Positions 36,123-44,300 of a stretch of 64,000 nt of DNA are shown one piece after another. Origin of the DNA: PRO6 sp035565775 (GTDB taxonomy: Bacteria > Pseudomonadota > Alphaproteobacteria > Rhizobiales > Xanthobacteraceae). Positions within the stretch are counted from its first letter, which is position 1. Every line of letters starts with the position of its first letter. The stretch spans positions 1 to 64,000 of the forward strand of contig DATMRW010000008.1 of assembly GCA_035565775.1 (NCBI GenBank). The letters run 5' to 3'. Both the position numbers and the translations under genes were made by a program. The notes beneath the pieces are model-generated. The model did no database searches. It saw nothing but the letters and a program-made list of their open reading frames with translations, and was not told the origin of the DNA.

Positions 36123-36607
36123 TCATTGCCACCCCTCCGCTGCTTGCGCCATTCCCATGGCAGATCGAAGCTGCCGGCCCACAGCCCGCGTCGGCCGGCC
36201 ATCGCCTCGGCCTCGTCCTTCGCATAGCGGCCGTCCGAATATTTGGTGTATTCGACCGCCCAGCCGCGGCGGATCATCTCCCGATTAAGTTCGATGGTGC
36301 CGGTTCGGCAGACCGCGACGATCCGGCCGTATTTGTCGCGCTCCTTCGGCGTGCAGGACACCCGGCCGTTCCGGCCGATCATCTCGGCGAGCGCCTCTGC
36401 GGCGCGGGCCCCACAGAGGTACCGCTTCCCGGCCTCGTCAAAGCACGGCTGGCTGCTTTCCGGCGCGTCGATCGCGTCAAGCCGGATCCGCGCTTCGGCA
36501 CCTTCGACGGCGATCGTGTCGCCGTCGATGACCTGGGCGCGCCCCTCGATCGGCGCGGCCGCGGCCGGCGTGCAGAGCAAGAGCAGGATTGCCAGAAAGT
36601 AGCGCAT
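36011..36607 (-). CDS. Secreted staphylococcal-nuclease-like (thermonuclease) protein
   Basis: A signal peptide (MRYFLAILLLLCTPAAAA) precedes an SNase domain with VIDGDTIAV, RIRLDAIDAPES (catalytic Arg and Asp), KERDKYGRIVAV (Glu/Arg pair) and the GWAVEYTKYSDGRYA segment, ending near WEWRKQ at residue 157. It should be a Ca-dependent exported nuclease. The last 40 residues are Ala/Thr-rich and look unlike family members, whereas a Cys-rich domain lies in the -1 frame. It is downstream of the lysis terminator, so it needs its own promoter. Confidence 0.85.
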   Translation of the reverse strand: MRYFLAILLLLCTPAAAAPIEGRAQVIDGDTIAVEGAEARIRLDAIDAPESSQPCFDEAGKRYLCGARAAEALAEMIGRNGRVSCTPKERDKYGRIVAVCRTGTIELNREMIRRGWAVEYTKYSDGRYAKDEAEAMAGRRGLWAGSFDLPWEWRKQRRGGNEPAARLGFAGAALAAAAKAEATTTATSCKSARTCRMP

Positions 36608-36679
36608 GACCTCATCCCCCCGGATGAATGGAGGGGGATATCGGCGGGGGAGTCAAGGCAGGCCCAAAACGACAAAAAA

Positions 36680-36707
36680 GCCCCGCCCGGCCGAAGCCGA
36701 GCGGGGC
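36680..36707 (-). terminator. Terminator at the end of the phage late/lysis operon
   Basis: Stem gccccgc (36680-36686) with gcggggc (36701-36707) and a GC-rich loop, followed on the minus strand by TTTTTT (36679-36674). It lies 77 bases after the last lysis-cassette gene. Confidence 0.85.
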
Positions 36708-36783
36708 GAAAGGCGACAGTGTTCAGTAAGCAGCCTATTAGCGCGAAGAATTCCCTAAGACAACCCAGTCAGCGCGCCTAAGG

Positions 36784-37080
36784 CTATTCTCCATCAAGTC
36801 GCTCGCGCCCCGCTGCAATGAAGCCGGATCCGCGTCGCATGTCAGCGATCTCCTTTTGAAGCCCTGCGATCATCTGGGCATGCGTGGCCGCGACGGTCTC
36901 ATTGACCGCCAACCGCGTGCTGACATTGCCGAAGGCTTTGAGCGCCTCTTCGACAGCTGTCAAACGCTGGCTCAAGAGGTCGATCCGGCCGCCGATCCGC
37001 GTGAACGCGATCGCGAAGCCAACAAGAAGAACCAGCGCGTTGACGATGGCGCCGAACGTTATCGTGGGATCAAATGTCAC
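36784..37080 (-). CDS. Membrane-anchored coiled-coil protein, 98 aa (lysis cassette)
   Basis: One N-terminal membrane helix (ITFGAIVNALVLLVGFAIAF) is followed by a heptad-rich region (LSQRLTAVEEALKAF, QMIAGLQKEIADM). It starts with GTG 37080, overlapping the Rz1 stop by GTGA. It could be a holin-like or accessory lysis protein; the architecture is clear but the role is inference. Confidence 0.75.
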   Translation of the reverse strand: MTFDPTITFGAIVNALVLLVGFAIAFTRIGGRIDLLSQRLTAVEEALKAFGNVSTRLAVNETVAATHAQMIAGLQKEIADMRRGSGFIAAGRERLDGE

Positions 37081-37340
37081 TCTGCCGCCCCCAGCTTTTC
37101 CCGCAGGTCATCGTAGAAAACGACGGTATCGGTGTGTCGCTGCCGGCAGTCGGCGAGCGCCTTGCGATTTCGCGCAAGCTCGGTGATGGCCGATCGCCCG
37201 CCCCTGACGCCCGGATCCTCGCAGGTCGCGGCGAGATCATGGGGCAGCGGCGGCAAGATCGGCCGCACCGGGATACTAGCGGATGTTGTGCAGCCCGCGA
37301 GCGCGGTCAGGCTCAAGAATGCAATCGTCAGCGCTTTCAT
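37077..37340 (-). CDS. Rz1-like outer-membrane spanin lipoprotein
   Basis: The product has 87 residues with a lipoprotein signal MKALTIAFLSLTALAGC (lipobox LAGC, C17) and a Pro-rich stretch IPVRPILPPLPHD, typical of o-spanins. It starts inside the 3' end of the Rz-like gene in another frame (65-bp overlap). With that gene it would fuse inner and outer membranes at lysis. Confidence 0.85.
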   Translation of the reverse strand: MKALTIAFLSLTALAGCTTSASIPVRPILPPLPHDLAATCEDPGVRGGRSAITELARNRKALADCRQRHTDTVVFYDDLREKLGAAE

Positions 37341-37665
37341 ATTCGTCGACCTTGCTCTGAAGTGCTTGGGCTTTGAGGGCGCGCTCTGCAGCCAGCCTCC
37401 GCGCATCCTCGAGCGCCTGATCCGAGATAGCGCGCTGCCGGTCCTGCTCGGCGCCGACGGCCTCGGCGACGCGCTGACGGCACGCCTCCGCGCCCCTCTC
37501 CCAGGCATCCTGATAGGCGAAGTAGCCGATCAACACCGCTAAACCCGCAACGGCAAACCAGAAATTCCGAAGCATCACCGAGACAAGGCCGAGAGCGAGC
37601 AGTCCGAGCGCCACCGACACCGCGAGCTGCCAGTTGGACAGGAGGAAAAAGATGCCTGATCCCAT
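37276..37665 (-). CDS. Rz-like inner-membrane spanin
   Basis: A 129-residue protein with hydrophobic segments at about 10-30 and 34-48, then a periplasmic coiled coil (AEACRQRVAEAVGAEQDRQ, LEDARRLAAERALKAQALQ). The position between holin-like gene and nested lipoprotein gene identifies it as an i-spanin by context. It begins 3 bases after the holin-like stop. Confidence 0.8.
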   Translation of the reverse strand: MGSGIFFLLSNWQLAVSVALGLLALGLVSVMLRNFWFAVAGLAVLIGYFAYQDAWERGAEACRQRVAEAVGAEQDRQRAISDQALEDARRLAAERALKAQALQSKVDEYESADDCILEPDRARGLHNIR

Positions 37666-37668
37666 GGC

Positions 37669-37929
37669 CTATTCCTCTCCATCGGCATCGGTCGACCGAT
37701 CGCGGCGCCGGTGCGGCCGCATCGCCGCCATGACGTTGGCATCATCCCATGCGGCGCCGAACACGTAGGCGCCGATCACCGAGCCAGCGAGGATGAGAAT
37801 GCCGTTAGCGATGGTGGAATGGAGCGAGGTATCCGCGCCCCAGCCGGTCAGATAAATCGTCTCGCCGGCGCAGAACAGCAGTGTCGCGATGATGATCCGG
37901 CGGCGAATGCGCCAGGACGGCTTTTGCAT
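37669..37929 (-). CDS. Holin-like membrane protein, 86 aa
   Basis: Two hydrophobic segments (IIIATLLFCAGETIYLTG and IANGILILAGSVIGAYVFGA) with a basic N-terminus and a charged C-terminal tail rich in Arg and Asp. Size and position right after the endolysin suggest a holin that releases it. It starts at ATG 37929, one base after the endolysin stop. Confidence 0.78.
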   Translation of the reverse strand: MQKPSWRIRRRIIIATLLFCAGETIYLTGWGADTSLHSTIANGILILAGSVIGAYVFGAAWDDANVMAAMRPHRRRDRSTDADGEE

Positions 37930-37930
37930 G

Positions 37931-38431
37931 TCATGCCTCGTTGGTCGAAACGCGGCCGTCGGACGCCAGCACCGGCAGATTGAAGCGCTCCTCCAGCGGC
38001 CAGGTGCTGGGCCAGCGATAGCCGAGCACGCGGTCGCGGCTGAATGGCTTGATGCAGACCTCGTCGCCCTGGTTGCCACCGAGCACCATCAGGTTGCCGA
38101 ACCGGTCCTGACCCACGACAAACCCGACATGTCCCAGCGCCCCGTCTCGGGTCCCGCGCCAAAACACAACGACGCAGCCGACAGCCGGCCGATCGAGCTT
38201 CACCGGCAGTTTCAGCCAATTTCGCGCCGCCGCGCCGCCCGACACGATTGGCAAGCCGGCTTCGCTCAGGACGCCGCCGACCATAGCCCCGCACCATGCG
38301 GTTTCGTCGTCGCGGAATGGTGCGCCGATTGCCTCCCACCACTTCACGATTTGCTGCTCGTGCCGCGGCCCTTTGATCTCGCGCACGCCAATATACTTAC
38401 GCGCCAGCAATAACCAGCGAGGTTCCAGCAT
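37931..38431 (-). CDS. Phage endolysin, TIGR02594/CHAP-like peptidase
   Basis: The 166-residue protein has a Cys-His arrangement of an NlpC/CHAP-type amidase: C47 in ETAWCGAMVG, then H101 in GHVGFVVG, and the GVREIKGPRHE start common to TIGR02594 proteins. No signal peptide is seen, so a holin should release it. It should cut peptide bonds of peptidoglycan. It is divergent from the small gene at 38495. Confidence 0.88.
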   Translation of the reverse strand: MLEPRWLLLARKYIGVREIKGPRHEQQIVKWWEAIGAPFRDDETAWCGAMVGGVLSEAGLPIVSGGAAARNWLKLPVKLDRPAVGCVVVFWRGTRDGALGHVGFVVGQDRFGNLMVLGGNQGDEVCIKPFSRDRVLGYRWPSTWPLEERFNLPVLASDGRVSTNEA

Positions 38432-38494
38432 GGCAGATTTTCCTTATGGGAACGGCGAAGCCGTGGACGGGTTTATGTCGCGAAGGAGATCGAG

Positions 38495-38707
38495 ATGAAG
38501 GAACTGTCAGCGCCAGTATTCAACGTGAGGGGTTTCAGCACCGGCTATGACATTGGTTCTGGCCGGGCCGTCTTGATCCTTTACGGTCAAGGACATGAAC
38601 TGCCGATCGCGTATGTGATGAGCCCTGAATACGCGCGGCGGATCGGCTCAAGCCTGATCGAGATCTACGCGGATCACAATCCGACGCCGTGTGGTGGGTT
38701 GAATTGA
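38495..38707 (+). CDS. Small prophage protein A, 70 aa, plus strand
   Basis: The protein starts MKELSAPVFNVRGFSTGYDI, then GRAVLILYGQGHELPIAYVM and a helical end. AAGGAG lies before ATG 38495. I recognise no family. It lies on the strand opposite to the late operon, between the tail and lysis genes, and has a damaged paralogue right after it. This is a typical moron position; a host-related role is possible. Confidence 0.78.
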   Translation: MKELSAPVFNVRGFSTGYDIGSGRAVLILYGQGHELPIAYVMSPEYARRIGSSLIEIYADHNPTPCGGLN

Positions 38708-38741
38708 GACGGACTCGCAACGCTCGCGTGGAAGAACAGAA

Positions 38742-38861
38742 ATGGAAGAGCTGACAGGTCCGGTCTTCACCTTGAAAGACTTCGGGATAGGCGTTGAACC
38801 TGTCTCGGGACAGCCGGTAATGATCCTGACTACCGACGAGGGCGACACCCCAGTCGCCTAA
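38742..38861 (+). pseudogene. Truncated paralogue of the preceding small gene
   Basis: The frame MEELTGPVFTLKDFGIG ... SGQPVMILTTDEGDTPVA then TAA matches the first 40 residues of the 70-aa neighbour (MKELSAPVF, SGRAVLIL, LPIAYV). The stop falls where the neighbour has Tyr (PIAY / PVA-stop). Reading on after the stop gives about 20 more codons. So it is either a nonsense-mutated duplicate or a 39-residue gene in its own right. Confidence 0.6.
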
Positions 38862-38915
38862 ACTCTCGTTCGCATCCACCTCGACGGTAATGCTCGGCCT
38901 GATCAGGACTAGGCG

Positions 38916-40028
38916 TCAGCCGACGTTGCCGGGAATGCTCGGCGTTCCAGCCTCGCCATAAGAGCCAGGGGCCGGCTTGGAAGACGATTTGTCGCCGTTG
39001 CCGCGCTTGTCTTTCCCGGCCTCGTCGTCCGGCTGCTTGATATCGATCGTGGTGAGATAACCGCCGCCGCGGGTGTAGCGGTGCTCGACGACGTCGGCGC
39101 GATAGACGCCATCGATCCCCGGGCGCAAGCCGGAGACGATCACCGGCGCCTCTGCCTTGGCCGTCGGGTCGCCATCGATCGTCACGGTGCCGCCGCCCCT
39201 TTCGCGCTCGCCGCCTTTTTTCGAGGATTCGGCGCGCTGCTCGGATGTGTCCGGATCGGCCTCCGAATATCGATCGGTCGACTGCGGAGCGACATCGGGC
39301 TTTGCCTCGACCTTCTCCTGCTTCCACTTCCCCTCGCGGCGATCGAACCAGCGCACCGAGTATCTCTTGAACTGCGGCCGGCCGGTCGACGGCGTTATGT
39401 CCCATACCGCGAGATTGTCGCCCCATGCTGCTCTGATGGCGGGTAGTGCGGTGCCGCCCGCGCCGACACCTTCATTGCGCGGCACCATCACCGCGCGATT
39501 GCCGCGGATCTTGAAGGTGGCGCCGACCTCTCGCGCGAGCCGTTCGCCAAATGCGACGAAACTCTGATTGGCCATGCTCCAATAGTCGCGCTTGATCGAG
39601 GCCAGCGATGGATGAACAGAAACCGTGATGCCGGCGAGCTGTCCGGCCTCTTTCATGACCTCGCCGAGCGTCTTGTCATCCCAGTGTTTCTCACGATGCT
39701 CCTTCACCTTGGAGCGCAGGTCGGCCGACTTGGCGTCAATCGTGAGTATCCGCCCCCCACCTCTGGCGCCCGACGATCTCACGCCGTCGACTTGGCCCTC
39801 GAAAACCATGATCGCCCCGCTGTCCGCCCAGCCGAGTCCGATCAGGATCGGGTCATTCTTCTGCGGCAGGCGGATACGGCCCCCGGCATCATCCAGCACG
39901 ATCGTTGCGGTGTCGGAAGATTGCCCGGCGGCATCGCGAACGGTGATATCGATCACGATACCGTTCAGCTTGGCCGTGATGTTCTGCCCCGCGATCGTCA
40001 CTGAGTAGACGGCTTCATGCGCGATCAT
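38916..40028 (-). CDS. D: Phage late control/tail protein D (P2 gpD-like)
   Basis: GpD forms the tail tip hub (VgrG-like) in P2-type tails. The 370-residue protein has an N-terminal beta region with LNGIVIDITVRDAAGQSSDT, then MVFEGQVDGVRSSGARGGGR and the ERLAREVGATFKIRGNRAVM segment typical of this family, and a charged, Gly-rich C-terminus. It follows gpX and is the last tail gene. Confidence 0.9.
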   Translation of the reverse strand: MIAHEAVYSVTIAGQNITAKLNGIVIDITVRDAAGQSSDTATIVLDDAGGRIRLPQKNDPILIGLGWADSGAIMVFEGQVDGVRSSGARGGGRILTIDAKSADLRSKVKEHREKHWDDKTLGEVMKEAGQLAGITVSVHPSLASIKRDYWSMANQSFVAFGERLAREVGATFKIRGNRAVMVPRNEGVGAGGTALPAIRAAWGDNLAVWDITPSTGRPQFKRYSVRWFDRREGKWKQEKVEAKPDVAPQSTDRYSEADPDTSEQRAESSKKGGERERGGGTVTIDGDPTAKAEAPVIVSGLRPGIDGVYRADVVEHRYTRGGGYLTTIDIKQPDDEAGKDKRGNGDKSSSKPAPGSYGEAGTPSIPGNVG

Positions 40029-40031
40029 CGG

Positions 40032-40259
40032 CTAGTCCCAAAGCGAGATTTCGCTCGCGGTCGCATGCGCCGGCCGCTGAGGCAGTTCGACCACCACGAC
40101 CGTTCCAACCGGCAGCACCGGCCCAAGATCGGCAAGGCCCGGATTCGTGGAAAGGACAGACTCGACGAACCCATCCGGCACGTGGCGGTAGCGGCGCCAC
40201 AACAGAAGGTCGAGCGTCACGTCGTCATTCTCGACCGTCAGCGTCTCCGAAGCGATCAT
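40032..40259 (-). CDS. X: Phage tail protein X (LysM-like)
   Basis: The 75-residue protein carries the LysM-like pattern with NPGLADLGPVLPVGTVVVV and an N-terminal strand (SETLTVENDDVTLDLLLWRR), matching P2 gpX. ATG 40259 is preferred since AGGTGG lies 6 bases upstream; a GTG at 40268 is less well placed. It lies between U and D. Confidence 0.9.
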   Translation of the reverse strand: MIASETLTVENDDVTLDLLLWRRYRHVPDGFVESVLSTNPGLADLGPVLPVGTVVVVELPQRPAHATASEISLWD

Positions 40260-40271
40260 TCGCGCCACCTG

Positions 40272-40691
40272 TCAGAAGAACGAAAACCAGACGTCGATGA
40301 AGCTCGACGGCGACGGCGGATCGTCGCGGACCAACTCGATCTCGACGTCGATCTCCTGCCCGACGCCCCTGCCGTCAAGATGGCGCGACCGCTCCTGCAC
40401 GCGCTCGACGAGAAACCACCCCATCGGCAGGCCATCGCCGCGCAGCAGAAACTGCGGCACGCCGCTTTCGCGCATCTCGTTGAGCAGAGCGAGATCTTCC
40501 AACCCGCCGAGCTTGTGGGGATAGAGCCGTCCGCGCAGCGAGATCACCTCATCGCCAGTGCCGACGAATTCCCGGCTCTTCCTTCGCCCCAACAACTCTT
40601 TGGCCGCGAAGTCGGCCGCGTGCCGGCGGTCGACCTCGTGCGCGTTAAAAGGCGCGACCTCAACGACGAGAGGACCAAGCGAATAAAGCAT
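40272..40691 (-). CDS. U: Phage tail protein U
   Basis: P2 gpU caps the tail tube. The 139-residue product has FNAHEVDRRHAADFAAKELL, GDEVISLRGRLYPHKLGG and RGDGLPMGWFLVERV, which fit the family. Start overlaps the T stop by one base (TGATG). Confidence 0.9.
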   Translation of the reverse strand: MLYSLGPLVVEVAPFNAHEVDRRHAADFAAKELLGRRKSREFVGTGDEVISLRGRLYPHKLGGLEDLALLNEMRESGVPQFLLRGDGLPMGWFLVERVQERSRHLDGRGVGQEIDVEIELVRDDPPSPSSFIDVWFSFF

Positions 40692-43141
40692 CAGGCATAC
40701 TCGTTATCTACGAAATTGCCCTCAAGGGCGGTATCGATGCGCTGCCCGAGACCCCGCGAAACGCCATCGAGCGATGACTGCTTGCCGGGTATCCGCTCCG
40801 GCGTCACAACTTTCGGCTTGATACTGGGCGTTGCCGAAAAACTCAGCGCGCCGTTGATCTGCCCGGCGATACCGGTCGCGATTCCCAAGGCCCTCTGCAG
40901 CTCGACCTCGAGGTTGCGCGTGAACGCCTCCCCGGTGCGCTTGCCTGCCGCGCCAGCGTTTTTCTCCGCCTCTTTTCCAGCCGGCGAGCTCGGGTATGGG
41001 AAGAAACCGGTTTGCGGCATCAGCGCCGACGGATCTTTCTTGAAAGTGCCCTGCGAGCCGAACGTGTAGTCCTCCTGGACCGGCGTCTTGGATCGCTCAT
41101 AGAGCTCCTTTGCCCGCTCAAACCACCATTTCGATTGTTCTTTCTCTGGATCGTACCCCTTGGGAAGCGTCGGTTTTGGCAAGACGTTCTTGAAGGCGTA
41201 GTCCATCAGCTCTTTGCCGACCAGCAGCGAGCCGAAGAAACCAAATGGACCCGGAATCTGCGCCCCGCCGCCCGGCGCAGATGGCGACGAAGGCGCCCCA
41301 GGCACACCGGAAGCCCCGCCGAGCTTTGCGGCGGCGGCGGACAGATTTGCCGCAGCGCCATCCAGCGCGACCGCGGACCCCTTCAGCCCGAAACCGCCAG
41401 TCAGCGCCTCAAACCCCTTCGCCCCGGCCATGATAGCTGCGAGGCCCGCCATCTGGGACCCTACGCGCTGGATTGGCTCGGGAAGTTCAGTCAGCGCGTT
41501 CAGCACGGTGCTGATCTTGTTGGCGCCGGAGACGAGCAAGCTATCGTTTGCCCGCCCGATCGCCGTCACGAAGTTCATCATCGCGCCGGCCGCGCGATCC
41601 GCCGCGCCGGCGAAACCGGCCATCCGTTCCTTGGCGATCTCGACGTGGAAATTGTCACCCGCCTCTTTCAGCTTTTGGACGTAATCGTTGAACATCTCGA
41701 GCCCGGCCTTGGCGAGGATCGCAAACCGGCCGCCCTGCCGATCACCGAAGATCGCATTGACCTGCGACAGCGTCGGCGACTTCTCGATGATCGCGCGCAA
41801 CAGCCCCTCGGTGTCGATCGACTCGATCGACAGCCGGTGAAAATCGCCAATCTTTTTGGCCAGCGCCGCGGCATCCTTGGCCGCCAGCTTCCCTTTTTTG
41901 TTTTTCTGGAAAGAGCCCGACAGCACCTCGGTGACCTGGGCGACAAACTCGCCGCGGTCGCTGACGACCTCCTCGTTCTCGAGGATCTTCCCGAGGCGGC
42001 TTCGCTGCGCGGCCGTCAAGCTCTTGCCGAAGTCCCGCTTGAACTTGGTTTCAAGGTTCTCGACGCTGAGGCCACCGGGCATCTTCGAGAATTTGTTGTA
42101 ATCGATCCCCATCGTCCCCAGAGCGTCCATGCCCTTGGCGGTCGGCGAGACGAGGCGGCTGGAAAACGCGCGCATCGCCACGCCCGCCTCGTCGCCGCGG
42201 ATGTTGGAACGGCGCAGGATCGCCGCAACCGCGCCCATCGTCTCATCCGAAAGCCCCGCGACCGATGCCGATGGACCGCCATATTTGAAGAACTGACGGA
42301 CATCCTCCTCGTCGAGGCCGCCGATCTTCGCCAGCTTGGTCGCAAAGCTCGCCGCCTTGTTGGCGGCCGCGATCGCCGCCGGGCCGTCGTGCATATGCTT
42401 GCCGGTCGAGAACAGGATGCCCTCGAGGGTCTTGGCGGCAGTCGGCAGATCGGTACCGAGCGCCATGGCGAAATTAGCGGCGGCCTCGGTGATCGGAATG
42501 ACAACGTCCTGCTTGATGCCACGCTGGATCAGGTCGAGCTGCGCGTGCAGCACCTGCAGATCGTTGAATTTGGTCGTCGCGCCGAGATGGATCGCCTGAT
42601 CAACCAGCGGCTTCTGAGCTTCAGCCGAGACCCCGAGCACCGCCCGCTGGTAGCGCACCAGATCGTCGAACTCGCGATAGGCATGCAGGACGCTGGCCGC
42701 CGCACGCTTGCCGTGATGCGCAGCCGCCAGGCCGAGAATGCCAGCGCCGGCATGTCCACCGGACGCCTTATTCCTGGCCGCCGCAACGCGCGCGGCCTGA
42801 CGCTCCAGTTGCTGCTCGGCCCGTATCACATTCCGGACGGATGCGATCGTCGCATTTTCCCACATCCGGACCTTGGCGATCTGCCCCTTGGTCCACTCGC
42901 TGGCATTGGCGGCGAGCTTCTGATCGGCGGCATATTTCTTCCAGGCGTCGCCAACCTTTTGAATGTCGGCAGCGCTGGCACCGATGCGCGTGAGCTGCTG
43001 GCCCAGCCGGTTCGAGACGCCGGAGGACGCAAGTGCTTTGACTTGCGCCTCCGCCGCCTTGAGCGCCTTCGCGACCTTGCCGGCCGGCCCGGACACGTCG
43101 TCGATCAGCTTGATCTGCAGCGTCGATTGCTTGGTCGCCAT
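40691..43141 (-). CDS. T: Phage tail tape measure protein
   Basis: This protein sets tail length and is ejected with DNA. The 816-residue product has an N-terminal coiled coil (LKAAEAQVKALASSG), a TP901-type central part with FDDLVRYQRAVLG, GDEAGVAMRAFSSRLVSPTA and FGDRQGGRFAILAK, then hydrophobic helices (about 570-610, MAGLAAIMAGAKGFEALTG) and a Pro-rich tail. It starts 3 bases after the E' stop. Confidence 0.92.
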   Translation of the reverse strand: MATKQSTLQIKLIDDVSGPAGKVAKALKAAEAQVKALASSGVSNRLGQQLTRIGASAADIQKVGDAWKKYAADQKLAANASEWTKGQIAKVRMWENATIASVRNVIRAEQQLERQAARVAAARNKASGGHAGAGILGLAAAHHGKRAAASVLHAYREFDDLVRYQRAVLGVSAEAQKPLVDQAIHLGATTKFNDLQVLHAQLDLIQRGIKQDVVIPITEAAANFAMALGTDLPTAAKTLEGILFSTGKHMHDGPAAIAAANKAASFATKLAKIGGLDEEDVRQFFKYGGPSASVAGLSDETMGAVAAILRRSNIRGDEAGVAMRAFSSRLVSPTAKGMDALGTMGIDYNKFSKMPGGLSVENLETKFKRDFGKSLTAAQRSRLGKILENEEVVSDRGEFVAQVTEVLSGSFQKNKKGKLAAKDAAALAKKIGDFHRLSIESIDTEGLLRAIIEKSPTLSQVNAIFGDRQGGRFAILAKAGLEMFNDYVQKLKEAGDNFHVEIAKERMAGFAGAADRAAGAMMNFVTAIGRANDSLLVSGANKISTVLNALTELPEPIQRVGSQMAGLAAIMAGAKGFEALTGGFGLKGSAVALDGAAANLSAAAAKLGGASGVPGAPSSPSAPGGGAQIPGPFGFFGSLLVGKELMDYAFKNVLPKPTLPKGYDPEKEQSKWWFERAKELYERSKTPVQEDYTFGSQGTFKKDPSALMPQTGFFPYPSSPAGKEAEKNAGAAGKRTGEAFTRNLEVELQRALGIATGIAGQINGALSFSATPSIKPKVVTPERIPGKQSSLDGVSRGLGQRIDTALEGNFVDNEYA

Positions 43142-43144
43142 GCG

Positions 43145-43647
43145 CTATCCGTCCGTCAGCCTATGCGCCTCGATCACCTCGAGAAGGAAATCATCCCAAG
43201 GCATCTGCATAATCTCGATGATCGACCAGCCAAGCGTTTTGCCGACGAACGCCCGGTAGTTGCGCCACCGCAAAGGGGAGAACCTTACTCCTCCCCGCTC
43301 CCACGGAACCGGCGGGGCAAAAAATCATTCACCGTCGCCTGAATGCGGCTCGCGTCGTCGTCATCGAGACCGTCGAGCAGGGCTTGCGGCACCGGCTGGC
43401 CATCCACGTCGAAATACATCGGGAAATGGAGGTTACCGTTCGGATCTTCCTCCGCCTGCTTCCTGATCTCCTCCACGGTCGCCGCGACCTCGGCGGCAGT
43501 GAGTCGGCGGATCTCGATCCGGTCGTAAGTCTTTCCGGCATAGGTCACCGGATAGTCGAGAACCTCGACCTTGATCCGCCTGGCGGCGTCGACGAATTGC
43601 GGCCGCTCGGCGGCCGCTACAGGCATGTCATCCATTGCTGCGCTCAC
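43145..43647 (-). CDS. E': Tail assembly chaperone E+E' (frameshift product)
   Basis: Reading gpE from 43647, a -1 slip at TTTTTTG (43324-43318) continues in a frame that ends at TAG 43145, giving about 167 residues. The E' part has WRNYRAFVGKTLGWSIIEIM and PWDDFLLEVIEAH, similar to the E' end of P2-type chaperones. No start or ribosome site precedes this frame, so it cannot be made otherwise. E and E+E' together load the tape measure. Confidence 0.85.
43285..43647 (-). CDS. E: Tail assembly chaperone E
   Basis: The zero-frame product has 120 residues: VEVLDYPVTYAGKTYDRIEI, LTAAEVAATVEEIRKQAEE and an acidic end LLDGLDDDDASRIQATVNDF, ending SGEE. It fits P2 gpE. The start is GTG 43647 or ATG 43635; neither has a strong ribosome site. 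Confidence 0.88.
   Translation of the reverse strand: MSAAMDDMPVAAAERPQFVDAARRIKVEVLDYPVTYAGKTYDRIEIRRLTAAEVAATVEEIRKQAEEDPNGNLHFPMYFDVDGQPVPQALLDGLDDDDASRIQATVNDFLPRRFRGSGEE
43318..43324 (-). promoter_or_regulatory. Programmed -1 ribosomal frameshift site
   Basis: The heptamer T-TTT-TTG lies in frame (GAT TTT TTG) 11 codons before the gpE stop, and the -1 frame is open for 58 codons past it. This is the same heptamer used by phage P2 E/E'. A GC-rich region follows downstream that may fold. Confidence 0.88.
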
Positions 43648-43699
43648 TGGAATTGGTCGCGAAACTTATCTGCGGGGGTGCAACAGGGACTAAAGCGGC

Positions 43700-44239
43700 T
43701 TAGCCGGAGATCCGGAGAAGCCGGTTATCGTCCGCGTTCTGATCGAGCCCATTGACGCGCCAGGTGTTGGTGAAAAAATCCCAGAACAGCTTCTCGGCGC
43801 CGTCGAAGTAATATTCAAGGTGCATGATCTCGTTGAGCGCATAGTCGTGCCCGCGGTGCTCGCCGCGTTTGAATGCGTCGGGGCGGATCACGCCGAGCCG
43901 CGCCTCGATGATCGCTTTCGACTCGAACTGGCGCCCTGTCCGGGTGTCCTTGACCACGCCATAAGCGGTGAACGGGTTGCGGACCTTGCTGCCGAGCCCG
44001 AATTCGGTCAACAGGTCCGGATGCTCGCCCTTCAGCTTGAAACTCGACTCGAATTTCTTGATGCCGACGCTGAACTCGACGCCGACAGGAGCGCCGCCAG
44101 GGTGATGCTCCGAATAGTTCTCCTCAAGCGCCGGCAAGGTGAGCTCGTCGAGCGTGAGGTGCTTCGATTTCGTCGGATCGTGATCCCCGCAAAACAGGTT
44201 TGCGGCAGTCATCATGTAGACAGTGCCCGCTCCAGCCAT
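43700..44239 (-). CDS. FII: Major tail tube protein (FII-like)
   Basis: The 179-residue protein forms the inner tube of a contractile tail. It starts MAGAGTVYMMTAANLFCGDH and has LTLDELTLPALEENYSEHHP, EFSVGIKKFESSFKLKGE and a C-terminal LEYYFDGAEKLFWDF. It lies between sheath and E as in P2. Confidence 0.93.
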   Translation of the reverse strand: MAGAGTVYMMTAANLFCGDHDPTKSKHLTLDELTLPALEENYSEHHPGGAPVGVEFSVGIKKFESSFKLKGEHPDLLTEFGLGSKVRNPFTAYGVVKDTRTGRQFESKAIIEARLGVIRPDAFKRGEHRGHDYALNEIMHLEYYFDGAEKLFWDFFTNTWRVNGLDQNADDNRLLRISG

Positions 44240-44300
44240 TGGACGGTCTCCTTAAATCGAAAAATGGAAAATGGGGTGAGATGCTGCGAACGGCCGTGCG

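Noticed and set aside
35971..36225. 84-codon frame MSRRRDSALPALRW in the nuclease region
   Set aside because: Arg/Pro-rich, with no ribosome site; the Cys-rich -1 frame is the coherent one.
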